A stretch of 64,000 bases of DNA from Sepioteuthis lessoniana (GCA_963585895.1 OY757916.1:22004060-22068059), one strand, 5' to 3'. Positions 9,650 to 21,174 are shown, counted from the first letter of the stretch. Notes: generated by a model not told the origin, from the letters alone. Numbers and translations are program-made.

Positions 9650-10030
9650 TCTAACACTCAATGCTTTGTTATCCCAATTAAAGACTTTAAACCTATCCTC
9701 GACTGGAATACTATTTTTATATCTGAGCAAGTTTCCTCTCAGCTTATTTTGATTAATATGGATAAGTTGCAAAACTGGTTTCGTAGCCTTTTGAGAATTG
9801 ATTGCGTTTAGCTCTCTCAGTTCCAGAATATTGCCAGTTTGTCGAGCTCTCCTAGCAGCTTTTATAGTTGTGTTATGTAATGTAGATGACATATTTTATA
9901 TTAGCAGCTTAGATCCAAAGAGCCTTTCCTTCAGTCGGTACCTGCCCCTGCATCAAAAGCTGTACGGAATGGGTTTATTTCCCGGAACCTGAGGCGAATC
10001 TGAATGAGAATTTCGACGGAACTAAGCAAT
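9650..10030. other. No confident assignment
   Basis: This may include more of the decayed LINE on the left, but I cannot follow homology past about 9645. The 85-codon minus-strand frame at 9635-9892 has no recognisable domain. Confidence 0.3.
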
Positions 10031-10035
10031 ACTCC

Positions 10036-10037
<2 letters not shown>

Positions 10038-10088
<51 letters not shown>
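10038..10088. repeat. (TA)n microsatellite
   Basis: A TA run of about 50 bp. A shorter one lies at 10239-10257. Confidence 0.97.
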
Positions 10089-10093
<5 letters not shown>

Positions 10094-10574
10094 TCGTCTG
10101 TTGATCGTGTACGCAATAATAAACTTCAAGTAATGGACTTCATTATTCAAATATACTTTATGTTGATACCAGCTGCTCCACCGTGAAATAATCAAACAGT
10201 ATTTTATGTCATATTTTCATACTTGCAATTCTTTTGTTATATATATATATATATATACGATTAATTTTCATACTTTTCAGGAAACAGTTTTGATATTTAC
10301 TTATCTATGGTTGATAACTTAGATCAACACTAATTTTATTTTTAATGTTATTAGAAATATTTAGAGTAAACCTATGCTACTAATTACAAATACGGCACAG
10401 GTATTACGTTTTAGATAAATGCTCTGAATTTGAGAATTTTGTCCGCATAATCTTCAGTTCCACTGTTGTTGTCATAGACAATGTTGCAATAATATTCTTT
10501 CCCAAAAACATTTGATTTGGAATTTATTTCTAGAATATATTTGTATATATTCTATATATTTTTATACAAGTTGT

Positions 10575-10812
10575 CTCCCTTTAGTCGAGGGCGACCAGAA
10601 GGCTCCCTTTTCAATAGCTACTACACCGAGGTGTAGGGGAGGGCACTACTCCTTTCCCTGGATTGCTCCACTTTACCCTCGATACGTACCTTATATTACT
10701 GAGAGTTAAGCAAGGAGGTATCAAGTACCATTTTTAAAGTCTTTGGTATGGGATTGAACCCAGGTCTCCCAGATCATTGGCGAACACTCTACTCACTGAG
10801 CCAATGAGCCGT
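10575..10812 (-). mobile_element. SINE-A
   Basis: A minus-strand copy with the TAGTCGAGGGCGACC 3' end at the left and a tRNA-like head at the right. A short deletion removes the segment between the body and the B box. Flanking (TATATTT)n-like DNA hides any target duplication. Confidence 0.88.
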
Positions 10813-10894
10813 TTTTATATATTGCTATACATTTCTATATATTTGTATGTATTTGCATATATTTTTATATATTTGTATATATTTCTACGTTTAT

Positions 10895-11145
10895 CTACCC
10901 CCTCCGCAGGAGTGGACACAAAAATCAATTTTCAAACGGAGTTTAACTGGTTTTAATTCAGAGTTTTCCTTCTCTTAGATTGGTTGCGATAAGACAGTTA
11001 AAGGCCCCACTCTATCCTACTGTTTATACAATTAAGGAAAATAGTTTGAATCATTATTCCAAGGATATTAGCGCTATGTGAAATGCAAAGAGTCCCACCA
11101 ATGATTTGAACTCGAGTCGTTGTGAATCTGTTTTCGTCGGCTGGT
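10895..11145 (-). mobile_element. SINE-B, diverged copy
   Basis: The order of blocks on the minus strand follows SINE-B: CCCCTCCGC near the 3' end, ACGGAGTTTAACTGG, TTCAGAGTTTTCCTTCTC and GCGCTATGTGAAATGCA. It is clearly older than the near-identical young copies. Confidence 0.7.
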
Positions 11146-11234
11146 ATAGTTATACTACATGCGTATTGTCTAAAGTCAGTGTCAGGTCTAAGTTGCTTTC
11201 AGAATAAATGTAGTTAGTATATTTTAGCAACCTT

Positions 11235-11445
11235 AGTATCGATTACAGTCGTAGAAAGCGGACACAGCTATCCGACTTCAAATCTTGAACGAAGCTCTTT
11301 GTATATCCCATAGCGTTTACATCAAATTTATCTTCCTTCACCCATTGGTAAATAGTTGGGCAGTTTGGGCTCTTTAACCTTGGTATAATAACTGGTCTAG
11401 GAAAAGGAAAACTAAGTTCAAACTAGTTTAGATCTTGGTAGGGAT
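11235..11445 (+). mobile_element. SINE-B, diverged copy
   Basis: A plus-strand relative of SINE-B. It keeps a tRNA-like head with CGTAGAAAGCGGACAC, the GGTAAATAGTTGGGCAG block and CTGGTCTAGGAAAAGGAAAA. It lies about 90 bp from the inverted old copy at 10895-11145, forming a loose inverted pair. Confidence 0.62.
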
Positions 11446-11649
11446 GGGTTTCACTAGGCTATTTTTGTCCGAGTCACATTACAGGAATAGCACCCCCACT
11501 TTCAAACCGGGTTACAGAACCATGGAGTGAAAAATACCCAAATGTCGTTTACCTAGATAAGATGATTTAGAGGAAGATTTTGTTTTCCGATGTGTCTGTG
11601 GTTTGTAACTTAGAATTTAAACAACATGCATTTTATCTCTGAAACCGGA

Positions 11650-13070
11650 AGCAAACCCTGACCTGTAGAATACAATGACTGCATCTTTGTGGAGGGATAA
11701 GGCCCATTTCCTCGCAACGAGTGTCCAGTATATGACTTCAAACTATCAAATTGTGAGTCTCAAGACTTGGAGCTTTGGAGAATGTAGAGTAACCCATCAT
11801 TGCCATTACTCCCAGGTCCACTCTGACACAGAGTGGTAGTACCTGATTGGGCCTCATCTTTAGCTTAAATAGAACTGTTTGATCATTTAACTGTGTGTAA
11901 ACAAACGACTGATGAAAAATTGACTTATTTATATTACATAGCGATACTTGTAACCATTTAACTGTATGCAAACGAATGAGTAATATTGAATAGAATTATT
12001 CGTATTGAATAGCGATACTTGAAACACTTAGTGTAGAGTAACCCATCATTGCCATTACTCCCAGGTCCATTCTGACCCAGAGTTGTAGTACCTGAATGGG
12101 TTTCATCTTTAGCTTAAATAGAACTGTTTGATCATTTCAAAGTGTGTATATAAATGACTGATGAAAAATTAAATTAGTACCGAAAGTTGAAACCATTTTA
12201 CTGTGTGCGAAGAAATGAATAATGTCGAATAGAATTATCAGTGTCAAATAGCGATTCTTGAAACCATTTAACTGTGTGCAATTAATTAAATTATTGGTAT
12301 TACATTGCTATAGTTGGAATTATTTTACTGTGTGTAAATAAAACTATGTGAGTGGAAGGCTTGAAACCATTTAACTGTGTGCAATTAAATTATTGGTATT
12401 ACATTGCTATAGTTGGAATTATTTTACTGTGTGTAAATAAAACTATGTGAGTGGAGTGCTTGAAACCATTTAACTGTGTGCAAGTAATTGAATTATTGGT
12501 GTTACATTGCTATAGTTGGAATTATTTTACTATGTGTAAATAAAACTATGTGATTGGAAGGCTTGAAACCATTTAACTGTGTGCAATTAATTAAATTATT
12601 GGTATTACATTGCTATAGTTGGAATTATTTTACTGTGTGTAAATAAAACTATGTGAGTGGAAGGCTTGAAACCATTTAACTGTGTGCAAAATTGAATAAT
12701 TGGTATTACATCGCAATACATGGAATAACTTGACTTTGTACAAATAAACGAATTGTGTTGAATAGAGTTATTCGTGTTAAATATCAGTTCTTGAAATCTC
12801 TTCATTGTATGCAAAAAATGTTTAATATTAGATATAATTATTAGTGTAAGGTAGCAATACTTAAATGTGTGGAAACAAATTAGCTGTAAGTTTTGCTTTA
12901 AATAAGATTACCTACAAACTATTTCACTTATTATTTATATGTATATCAATTTAACTGTATACAAACAAATTACTGATATTAAATAAAATTTTTTAGTGTT
13001 TGGTAACAATACTTTAAGTTATTTAACTATTAACAAGCAAATAATCTTTCGCGCGCTTAAAATATAATCT
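11650..13070 (+). mobile_element. HMT element, long-array subfamily
   Basis: The head (11660-11885) matches the conserved HMT head, including the hairpin built on CCACTCTG and CAGAGTGG. The body follows: degenerate units of about 65-75 bp built on a GAAACCATTTAACTGTGTGC core, repeated more than ten times to about 13060. A second partial head (12031-12130) is embedded in the array. Four consecutive units near 12300-12660 are nearly identical, which suggests local homogenisation. The family 3' tail is not visible before SINE-B begins at 13086. Confidence 0.8.
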
Positions 13071-13085
13071 ATAAAATATGCATTT

Positions 13086-13371
13086 GGAAGTGCCCGTGGT
13101 GTAATGGTTATCGTTGTAGGAATTGGACACGGCGACACGAGTTCAAATTCTGGACGAGACTGATTGCATTTCACATAGCACTAATACCCTTGGGAAAGGT
13201 ATGAATCCAATTATTCTCCCTCCAGCTATGGGTAGGGCGGACTAGGTTCTTCAGCCTTGGCGAGGCAACTAGTCTAGGAGAAGGAAAACTCTCGATTAAA
13301 ACCTGTTAAACTCCGCTTATAAATTGACCTTGTGTCATATCCTGCCCGGGCGGAGGGGTTGGGTAAATATG
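13086..13371 (+). mobile_element. SINE-B, young full-length copy with TSD
   Basis: The tRNA-like head has a perfect A box (TGGTGTAATGG, 13097-13107). The body ends in GGAGGGGTTGGGTAAATATG without a poly-A tail. ATAAAATATGCATT occurs just before the element (about 13071-13084) and just after it, a target duplication of about 14 bp. That shows retroposition and fixes both ends. Confidence 0.93.
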
Positions 13372-13379
13372 ATAAAATA

Positions 13380-14320
13380 TGCATTGACAAATCTTAAGAA
13401 TTTGATATATAAGAATAAAGAAATAGCATTAAATTACCTACACGGGTTGATATTCTATTAAACACAAATAAACTCGCCAAAACAAACCTAAAAAAAACTG
13501 CTTTCTCCACAAAAAAGAGATGTTCTTTCTTGGCACAGTTTGGAGCAGTAGAGAAACAATAAATAATTCTTTCTTGTAGAATGAGAGTTTTCCATGCAGT
13601 GACTTCGTGGACAGATACATGTGACAATCCCCGAGTCCATCTCGTTTTTTTAAATCTCTGAACAGTAAAGACATATTTTTTGTCTCTTTGAGCAGAAAAA
13701 TGTGCCTTTTTGCTTCTGTTCTCCGTCTCCTACCCGGTGATTACACAATTAAACATCATTTATTTACCGTATAATATCTCTGCGATTTATCTCAAAGAAA
13801 GAATATTTACCATCTTGTACCCCTTTCATATACTGCTTGATCACAGATCAATACTTGCATATTGAATCTCTTGATACACGTTTTTGTATTCTTGTCAATG
13901 CGTCTTGTATTTTTATATTATACATCTATCAAATGTTCCTATATGTGTAAATGGGCCTATATTGTCTTTCCTTTTGTTTATTCTGTGTTCGTTTATCATT
14001 GATATACTCATAATCATATCGGATCACGGTGAGTAGAGACTTGACTAAATATCCTCCCAAGCACCAACCAACTCACTAGTCTTATCGCAAATCTAAAACC
14101 ACACAATTAGGTCAGTGAATAAGTCAGTCGGTCGATCAGTCGTTAGGACAAAAAAAAAATTATAAGTAATCTTTAGAATAACAAAAAAGAAAGAAAAAGA
14201 CGGAGTGTAGAGAAAAAAGAAAGGAAATAATCACAAAAAATAGTTACTAAGACTTGTAATTCTGGGAATAATACTGGTAATTAGAATGGCAGTCACTAAA
14301 TAGAGGAACTTTTTATGCTA
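13380..14320. other. No recognisable gene or repeat
   Basis: AT-rich sequence. The overlapping minus-strand frames at 13394-13674 show no domain I recognise. Confidence 0.4.
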
Positions 14321-14323
14321 ATC

Positions 14324-14325
<2 letters not shown>

Positions 14326-14374
<49 letters not shown>

Positions 14375-14523
14375 GAAGCTTAAGTTATAATTATAATAAA
14401 CAAAATTGTCGAAATAGAAAATAACGGTGGTAATTGGGGTCCCGTGTTGATCGTATGGGAGTAAGACGTCGTATAATAATCTACAACAAAACACAAATAA
14501 TAATAATAATAATAATAATAATA
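14326..14523. repeat. (AAT)n microsatellites
   Basis: Two runs of the AAT trinucleotide, about 46 bp at 14326-14371 and about 28 bp at 14496-14523. The RLE-type LINE in this window ends in the same trinucleotide, but no LINE body adjoins these two runs. Confidence 0.93.
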
Positions 14524-14524
14524 A

Positions 14525-15170
14525 GTGAGTTGATTCAGAATATGTATTTATTTATCCGATGGCGCCCTAACGTCTCAGTTTATTTTTTTAAGCCCTCGAT
14601 TACGGAGTCCTGATCCCCAAACTACTTCCGCCACCACAGCTTCAATTATCAACTTCGTATATTCATTCTATTTCTTCAGACTCTGTTAACGTCTGGTGAT
14701 CTCATTTAAATCTCGCGCTTATTCAAAGTCTCGTCCTTTCTCTCTCTGAAATTCCATAAGTGTTTCTTTTTTTTTTTTTCCTCCACACTTCTTTCTTATA
14801 ATTTTTTCTCATGAAAAAAAAAATTCTCCTTTGTCGGTCGAACGTCTTCCAATTACGGAAAACGACACAAGATACTCAAAAGCACACAAACTTACACGCA
14901 TACCAGTACATGTATTTTCTACTGTGGTAGATGGCTTGTGTTTGAGATAGTTGGCAACAGTAGCTGGAGTTTAAGTTCGGGTAAAAGCCAAACATTCTAA
15001 ATGCTCCTGGAAGTCCTTCCTTGTCTTTAAGATTTGAAATGTCTCGATGTGATAGAACAATTGAAGATTTGCACACAAAATCGAGTGTAAATGCACAGCG
15101 TCCTTCGGATAGTCTCAATGATTTTAGAAAAAAAGAAACGAACATGGATCTATGCAAACAACAAGCTTAT
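14525..15170. other. No recognisable gene or repeat
   Basis: There are T-rich and A-rich runs at 14765-14825. The 93-codon minus-strand frame at 14876-15157 has no domain I recognise. Confidence 0.35.
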
Positions 15171-15174
15171 CACC

Positions 15175-15480
15175 GGTGAAACAACGAGAACCATACGAAC
15201 AAATGGTATATTAACAACCCAGAACCTGTCCTGGAGAATGAGAAACACAAAGACTTGCTGTCACTCAAACTTCAGTGAAAGACCATCAGTTAACGCTGAT
15301 GTGGACACGCATAAACTCCAAGAGGACTTTGTCATACCCACGTATCACCTAATCTCGGCCAGAAGACCAGACCTTATAATAATTAAAAAAAAACCCCAGA
15401 GAATTTGTATAATTGTCGACTTTGCTGTCCCAGCTGAACACATAATAAAACTAAAAAAATGTGAAAACAAAACAGTTAAT
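15175..15480 (+). pseudogene. RLE-type LINE fragment, mosaic
   Basis: The plus strand encodes part of the C-terminal region of an RLE-type LINE: an NNPEPVLENE-like segment, then LISARRPDLIIIKKK, then ICIIVDFAVPAEH. RPD followed by D(F/I)AVP matches the PD-(D/E)XK nuclease signature of the R2/R4 group. Between the two parts lie about 50 bp (15253-15302) that match the 3' untranslated end of the same LINE, so the copy is a rearranged mosaic. A 143-codon frame (15091-15522) runs through it but is not an intact protein. Confidence 0.75.
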
Positions 15481-16122
15481 GAAGGTTATGTGGTGATAGA
15501 CACGAAACCATCAATCAAATAATAAGTGAATGCAGCAAATTAGTACATAAAACTATAAGACTAGACATGACTGGGTGTTTACAGTGATCCATTGGTAATT
15601 GTGCAAGAAATTTAAATATGACCATACGGACAAATGCGATTTGCACAAGTCAGAGTCTGTCCTGGAGAATGACTCACACAAACTCCACTCGGATTTTGAC
15701 ATGCAAAAAGATCACTTGATCTCGGCTTGACGACCAGACCTTATAATAATCAATAGCAAAAAAGAGAACTTCCAAAATTGTGGACTTCGCTGTCCCGGCT
15801 GACCACATAGTAAGATTGAAAGAATGTAAAATGAAGGATAAATACCAGAACCTTGTTTGAGAATTGAAAGAACTGTGTAACATGAACGTGACTTTTATAC
15901 CACTTTAAAGTGGGGCTCTTGTTACAATTAGAAAAGGATTATTTAAGGGACTGGACGACTTGGAAATCAAGGACGAGTCGAGACCATCTAAACTTCTGCA
16001 TTATTGAGATCGGCCAGCATAGTGAGAAGAGTCGTGGAGACTTGAGGAGACTTGCTGTCACTTAAACTCCACTGACGCTGATGTAAAAAACTCTAAAGGA
16101 GTAAATAATAATAATAATAAAT
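15481..16122 (+). pseudogene. RLE-type LINE, 3' portion with zinc finger and (TAA)n tail
   Basis: This second copy follows the first head to tail. It contains the CCHC finger segment LCGDRHETINQIISECSKL (about 15490-15545), the RPDLIIIN endonuclease block near 15735, the FAVPADH equivalent, an EDLE/ALLRSA-like end segment, the 3' untranslated region and a (TAA)n tail (16107-16121). The finger followed by the nuclease is the C-terminal layout of RLE LINEs such as R2, R4 and Dong; Dong elements are known to insert into TAA repeats. Several frameshifts are present. Confidence 0.8.
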
Positions 16123-16124
16123 AT

Positions 16125-16550
16125 TCTGTGATACGTATAAAATTTTTGATTCGTTTTAAGTACAGTATATATAAGTTCTAAAAAAAAGGACCTTTTATTT
16201 CGGTCACGTTACATCAGAGAACTCCGTGGCAAAAGTAAGTAATAAGTGGAATAGATCAAATAATGGTTGACGACAAAAAAAAAAAAAAAAAAAAAATTCA
16301 AAGAAAAAAAAAACCTGTTACACAAAAGGTTTGGTAAGCTTGTTTTCATTTGTTATTCTCGGATTAAATCTGGTTTAGTTGCAGTGCAGTCAGCATAGTT
16401 TAACAAACAAAAGAAAATTGTTGAATTCCTTTTACTTACAGAGAGCCGCTTGGTATTTAGTGATAAAAAACGACTCTAGCACAGACAATTGTAGATCGGT
16501 GTTAACTTACTAGGAGCAGCAAACTTGAAGCTGTTCAATAGCAATAATAC
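16125..16550. other. No recognisable gene or repeat
   Basis: AT-rich sequence with two poly-A runs near 16276-16312. I see nothing else. Confidence 0.4.
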
Positions 16551-16555
16551 AGTTT

Positions 16556-16850
16556 GAGGAGGTACCCGTGATGTAATGGTTATCGTCGTTCGAAATGGAC
16601 ACGGCGACACGAGTTCAAATTCTGGACGAGACTGATTGCATTTCACATAGCACTAATACCCTTGGGAAAGGTATAAATCCAATCATTATTCCTCCAGCTA
16701 TGGGTAAATAGTAGGACAGACTGGTTCTTCAGCCTTAGTGAGGCAACTAGTCTAGGAAAAGGAAAACTCTGAATTCAAACCTGTTAAACTCCGATTAAAA
16801 ATTGACCTTATGTCATATCCTGCCCGTGCGGAGGGGTTGGTAAATATGAT
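16556..16850 (+). mobile_element. SINE-B, full-length copy with TSD
   Basis: This has the same layout as the copy at 13.1 kb. ATAATACAGT lies at both ends, giving a target duplication of about 10 bp. The A box has one change (TGATGTAATGG). Confidence 0.92.
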
Positions 16851-16914
16851 AATACAGTATCAAAACTAAAAGAATGGTTTTAAATCGAAAATATATTCTC
16901 AATGTTTAATATTC

Positions 16915-17005
16915 AACGGAGGAGTAACCGTGGCTTTATGACTGCAATACTGGACTGCGGTGGGCAAGTAAACGAGTTCAAATTCTGTTCACTGATGTGG
17001 AACAT
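16915..17005 (+). mobile_element. tRNA-like SINE head, diverged
   Basis: The sequence has the rhythm of the SINE-C head (CCGTGGCTTTATGAC, then TGGACTGCGG, then CGAGTTCAAATTC as a B-box-like motif). The A box is poor and no SINE-C body follows, so it is at best an old fragment. Confidence 0.4.
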
Positions 17006-17009
17006 TACT

Positions 17010-17860
17010 GGAAATCAAGCATTAGTCACAGTAGAGAGCTGAGAATTAAATGAATAAGTTGTTTACCACGAGTTTGACATTTAACAGATAACGTAGTAGA
17101 GCTGACGAGTTTCGTAAAGATGTTGTACCTGAAAATATTAATAAATTTTAATACGTTGTTGATTGTCTCTAAGTGATTTATTTACAATATAGACCTTATT
17201 CTTTATCAATAGATGGCTCCCAGATATTTTTCTTAATTAAAAAAAAAGATTAGGCGAACAACGAAAAAGAAATGGAGCAAGTAAAGAAAGAGGGAAAAAG
17301 TCTGTAAAATAGAAATCTTTCAATCTATTTCTTTACTTAAAAGAGTCCCCCCCCTAAAAAAAGAAGGTCAAGAAAAGTTTGGGATTGTTGTTGATATGGC
17401 ATTTAACATTAGTATCAATAACAATAAGAATTACAACGGTAATTTACTGAGACAGGCTAGCACTAAATCCTCAAAGCTTCAGAATCTTCACACGTGTCAG
17501 AAACAAACAAAAGAAATCGCCGGAGAATACAAATGATAAATGAAAGAAACAGTGCGAACAACGAGGTAAAATGAAATCTATAAGAAGCAAACCATTTCGC
17601 TGAGGGGTATTTTCAACGAGAAACAATCATAAAGTCCTCAGTAACGACTATTGAACAAAACCGCTTAAGCAGTTGGCAATAGAAAAAAAAATTGGCAGCA
17701 AAAATACCGCAACGTGCTCATCTTATAAGAGATGGAACATTTTTAATAAAAAAGACTCGGTTCGGTCATATAAAAAATAATCCAATGTCAGAAATGTCCT
17801 TGGGAAGAAAACGAGTAGAATTATCAGAGGTTTTAGTTGCGAAAGAATCCTGTGTCCAAG
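17010..17860. other. No recognisable gene or repeat
   Basis: AT-rich and A-rich sequence. The open frame at 17692-18063 runs into SINE-A and is not a gene. Confidence 0.4.
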
Positions 17861-17867
17861 ATGAGGA

Positions 17868-18122
17868 CATTGGCCCAGCGGTTAGAGTGTTCGCCAATGG
17901 CCCGGGAGACCTGGGTTCAATCCCAGGTCGAGTCATACCAAAGACTTTAAAAATGGAACTTGATACCACCTTGCTTAACACTCAGCATTATAAGGTACGG
18001 TTCAAGGGTAAAGTGGAGCAATCCTGGGAATGGAGTAGCGCCCTCCCCTACACCTTGGCGTAGTAGCTATCGAAAAGGGAGCCTTCGGGTCACCCTCGAC
18101 TATGGTCGCTTACTTTACTTAC
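17868..18122 (+). mobile_element. SINE-A
   Basis: A nearly perfect plus-strand copy. The head has GTTCAATCC as B box (at about 17915) and the 3' end carries a CTTACTTTACTTACTTA tail of tetranucleotide repeats. It is very close to the copies at 8.0 and 39.1 kb. Confidence 0.92.
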
Positions 18123-18124
18123 TT

Positions 18125-18485
18125 ATGAACAGTGAAATTCTTTAAAATTGATGATTCAGCTGTTCTGACAGAGAAAAAGAACTTAATAACAAGGGACTTT
18201 GATTACAAAAGAAAAAAATATGAAACGATCAAAATAGAAAGAATTTATTATGAAAACTCACTACAAAGCGTACGTGATTTGAAGCGGGGTGGGGTAACGT
18301 TTTAGAAGCTCTTTTTGAGAGGGCTTAAAAGATGTCGGGAGTTTCCTCCACCCAATCAAAAACAGTTTGAAAACTTACGGAGGAGGCCGGCCAGAATTAT
18401 GGATATACTGGAGGGTCGCTCAAAAAGTTTTTAAGCCTCACCCAGGAAAAAAAAGACCCATAGCTAAACATTTTTATTATGGTCA
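18125..18485. other. No recognisable gene or repeat
   Basis: AT-rich sequence without coding signal or a family match. Confidence 0.35.
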
Positions 18486-18492
18486 CTTCGCT

Positions 18493-18520
<28 letters not shown>
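18493..18520. repeat. (TA)n microsatellite
   Basis: A TA run of about 27 bp directly before a truncated SINE-B. Confidence 0.95.
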
Positions 18521-18525
<5 letters not shown>

Positions 18526-18662
18526 TAGGGCAGACTAGGTTCTTCAGCCTTGGTGTGGCAACTAGTCTAGGAGAAGGAAAACTCTGAATTCAAACCTGTT
18601 AAACTCCGCTTAAAAATTGACATTGTATCATATCCGGCCCAAGCGTAGGGGTTGGGTAAATG
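18526..18662 (+). mobile_element. SINE-B, 5'-truncated
   Basis: Only the 3' half is present, from GGGCAGACTAGGTTC to GGGGTTGGGTAAATG. It is sandwiched between simple repeats, which suggests either 5' truncation at insertion or recombination within the microsatellite. Confidence 0.85.
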
Positions 18663-18663
18663 C

Positions 18664-18679
18664 ACGCGCACACACACAC

Positions 18680-18716
<37 letters not shown>

Positions 18717-18925
18717 CTATCCAAAGTAGTAGTGTAGGGAATGGTTCAATGTGAGAATATATTAAAGGATTCTATTAAATCTCCAGGAGTGCTCAATATA
18801 TGATAGTTATTATATAAATTTATAAATTTCAAACAGAGGAAATCCGCATTATTGGATTCTCATGTGAATTGACCTGCTGAAATAAATATATTATAGCCAA
18901 ATGACAGTCTGATGAGTTTTTCTTT

Positions 18926-18992
<67 letters not shown>

Positions 18993-19034
18993 TGGGATAT
19001 TTTAGCATCATTGAATTATTTCTACTAGTAAAAC

Positions 19035-19072
<38 letters not shown>
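18664..19072. repeat. Cluster of (CA)n and (TA)n microsatellites
   Basis: (CA)n then (TA)n at 18666-18716, a pure TA run of about 62 bp at 18930-18991, and another of about 33 bp at 19038-19070. Confidence 0.95.
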
Positions 19073-19299
19073 ATTAATCTGTAAAGAGAATTAAACAGCC
19101 AAGTAAGTCTATTATATTGTCATTCAAACACTAATCCTAATCATTCAGCCTTTTTTAGATAACAGTCAAAATTTCTTCCTTATTTCTGTTGTTTTTGTTA
19201 ACTGATATATTCACATGAAACTGACACTGAGCTAAAGATCAGTCATTGCGGTTCTAAGGATATTTACAATCCATTAAAATAAATATATATCACTTGGAA

Positions 19300-19515
19300 A
19301 TTCCATTTCAAATTAGATGAAAAATGTCCAAGAAACAGGTTCAGTCAGTGATAAGCTACGGTCTGGAAAACCAAACCTCAGTAAAGGAAATGTAGCATTC
19401 GTAGAATCATCTTATCAGTAGAGTCTAAGGAAATCGATAAAGCGGACATCTTTGGAGTTGAGTCTTCCAGAATAACTAAAGTTGTTCAGGATATAACCGA
19501 TAATCAGCTGTAAAC
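19300..19515 (+). pseudogene. DDE (DDE_3-type) transposase, N-terminal fragment
   Basis: The plus strand encodes NVQETGSVSDKLRSGKP, the basic linker typical of a large family of IS630/Tc1-related transposases. It is followed by a degenerate helix-turn-helix segment resembling SLRKSIKRTSLELSLP. The catalytic domain does not follow in this orientation; a matching C-terminal fragment lies at 20180-20580 on the other strand. Confidence 0.6.
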
Positions 19516-19564
19516 TCGAGTGTCCATACTAATTTACGTGATTGCTTTTTTTAAAATTATATAT

Positions 19565-20022
19565 ATCATCATCATCATCATCATCATGTCGTGCCGCTAG
19601 CACGGATATCCCTGACCCTCTCTCGCCACTTCTACCTATCGTTCATCGCCCCTGGCAGGTCTTCAGGGCTACATCCCGTATCCTCACATAGCAGCTGAAT
19701 GTATGTTCGAGCTGGTCGTCCTGCTTTTGCTTGGCCATATGTGGGGGTCCATAGGAGAACATCACTTATGAGCTCGTTCCTGCTTCTCTAGCAGTGTCCT
19801 GCATGTCTGGTTCGTCTAACTTGGATAGTTTTCGTGATGGGAGGCCGGTGGCCGTATATTTGGTGCCTTGTGGGGTGTTGCCACCAGGACTTGTTCAATA
19901 TTGCTTGCAACATTCTTGTGTAATTGCCGTCTAGCTTCTTCTCCAGCCGTTTAGTTAGCGTCCAAGTAGTGCATCCATACAGTAGTATCGACACGACCGC
20001 TGCCTGGAAGAAACTGCGTTCT
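19565..20022 (-). mobile_element. RTE-type LINE, 3' end with (ATG)n tail
   Basis: On the minus strand this runs from a FFQAAVVSILLYGC-like segment through RTRHAGHC and ends at a run of ATG/CAT trinucleotides (19567-19586). It is 5' truncated at 20022. It lies between two halves of DDE transposase. Confidence 0.9.
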
Positions 20023-20179
20023 GGATGGTCCAAAATAGGTTGACAGTAAATGATAACATTTATTTTTGTGATTATATATACAATTATATTTACCAATACA
20101 ATTATTACAGTGACAATTAGATTTTATTGTTAACAATAATACAAAAGCAATAAAATTTTAGTAACACAGGTGATCAAAG

Positions 20180-20580
20180 TGTTGTCCATCAAAATTTACA
20201 CAACTTTGAAGTCTGCCCCTCTTGCTTCGATAACCATTTTTGCACGTGTCTATTTGTTCATTTATTTTTTGAAATGCATATCAGATGTAAGGTTTCAAAT
20301 CACCGACACTTCTTGGTTTTCGAGAATGAACTTTGTCTTTGGGTTCTCTCCAAAAGAAAATAATCCATGGGGGTTCAATCAACGGAACGTGCTTGTCAAT
20401 CAATTGGACCGCTTCGGCTTATCCATTTATCGGGAAATATTTCATCAAGATACTCTCGGACTGCTCTTGAATAATTTGCAGGGACTCCATCTGGCTAGAA
20501 ATCAAGGTCATGTGAATTAAACCGTTGTAACTGTGGAACAGCCTGATTCATTCCACCAACTGTCCAATTGCTTTTGGACC
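20180..20580 (-). pseudogene. DDE (DDE_3-type) transposase, C-terminal fragment
   Basis: The minus strand encodes QDGVPANYSRAVREYLDE (the second catalytic aspartate block, QDGAPAHY in relatives), then FPDKWISRSGPIDW-like, then TPMDYFLL with the last catalytic aspartate. A C-terminal NFDGQHFDHL-like end follows near 20190. This is the order found in DDE_3 superendonuclease transposases. Frame changes and stops are present. The 116-codon plus-strand frame here is an antisense shadow. Confidence 0.72.
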
Positions 20581-20584
20581 TGTA

Positions 20585-20955
20585 TATATACAGGCAGCAG
20601 TCTTTGTCCTTATATAGATATCGTTTAAAACCATGGTCATTTAAATAATATTTTGACTGAGCATTTCATGTCATCTTACAAAAGTTCTTAAATTTGGTTT
20701 AATTTTATATAATAATTGTCCGAAATATACTCACCGACCCTTTTTGCTCTAAATTGGTCATTTTCAAGGTTATTATCAGATCGCTTTTTTTCTCTAAAAT
20801 GCAGTGAAACTTCTCTTTAAAATTTGAGATACTCTTTATTCAGAGAGTGAAAAGAATCGGAATAATTTTTAGTTCTTGATAGAATTTATCTCAAATGTTA
20901 AAAAAAAAAGTTTCAATAAATTATTAAAAAAACATAGTTTCTGGTCATACCTTTA
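20585..20955. other. No recognisable gene or repeat
   Basis: AT-rich sequence. It may hold the missing flank of the transposase, but no terminal repeat could be identified. Confidence 0.3.
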
Positions 20956-20959
20956 AATT

Positions 20960-21115
20960 GATCTATGACCGTGGATCTTAAGTTGACCAATGATGAGAGA
21001 TCTTAAACTTGCCAATGATCATGGATCCTAAATTGACCAATGAACGTGGATTTTAAATTAACCAATGAATGTGGATCTTAAATTGACCTATTATGGTAGA
21101 TCTTAAATTGGCTGG
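20960..21115. repeat. Tandem repeat of about 30 bp
   Basis: About five diverged units built on GATCTTAAATTGACCAATGA. It directly precedes the 55-bp array, and both share GATC-containing motifs, so the two arrays may be related. Confidence 0.75.
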
Positions 21116-21174
21116 AAGGCGCTTAATTTACATATGATAGTATTCATATGATTGTATTATTGTGAGAATAGTAA

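Noticed and set aside
13086-13160. Possible tRNA genes at SINE heads (here and at the other SINE copies)
   Set aside because: The A and B boxes are good, but the acceptor and anticodon stems do not close into a functional tRNA, and each head continues into a SINE body.
17692-18063. 123-codon plus-strand frame as a gene
   Set aside because: Half of it is SINE-A sequence, and the antisense frame through the same SINE recurs at 8175-8486 for the same reason.
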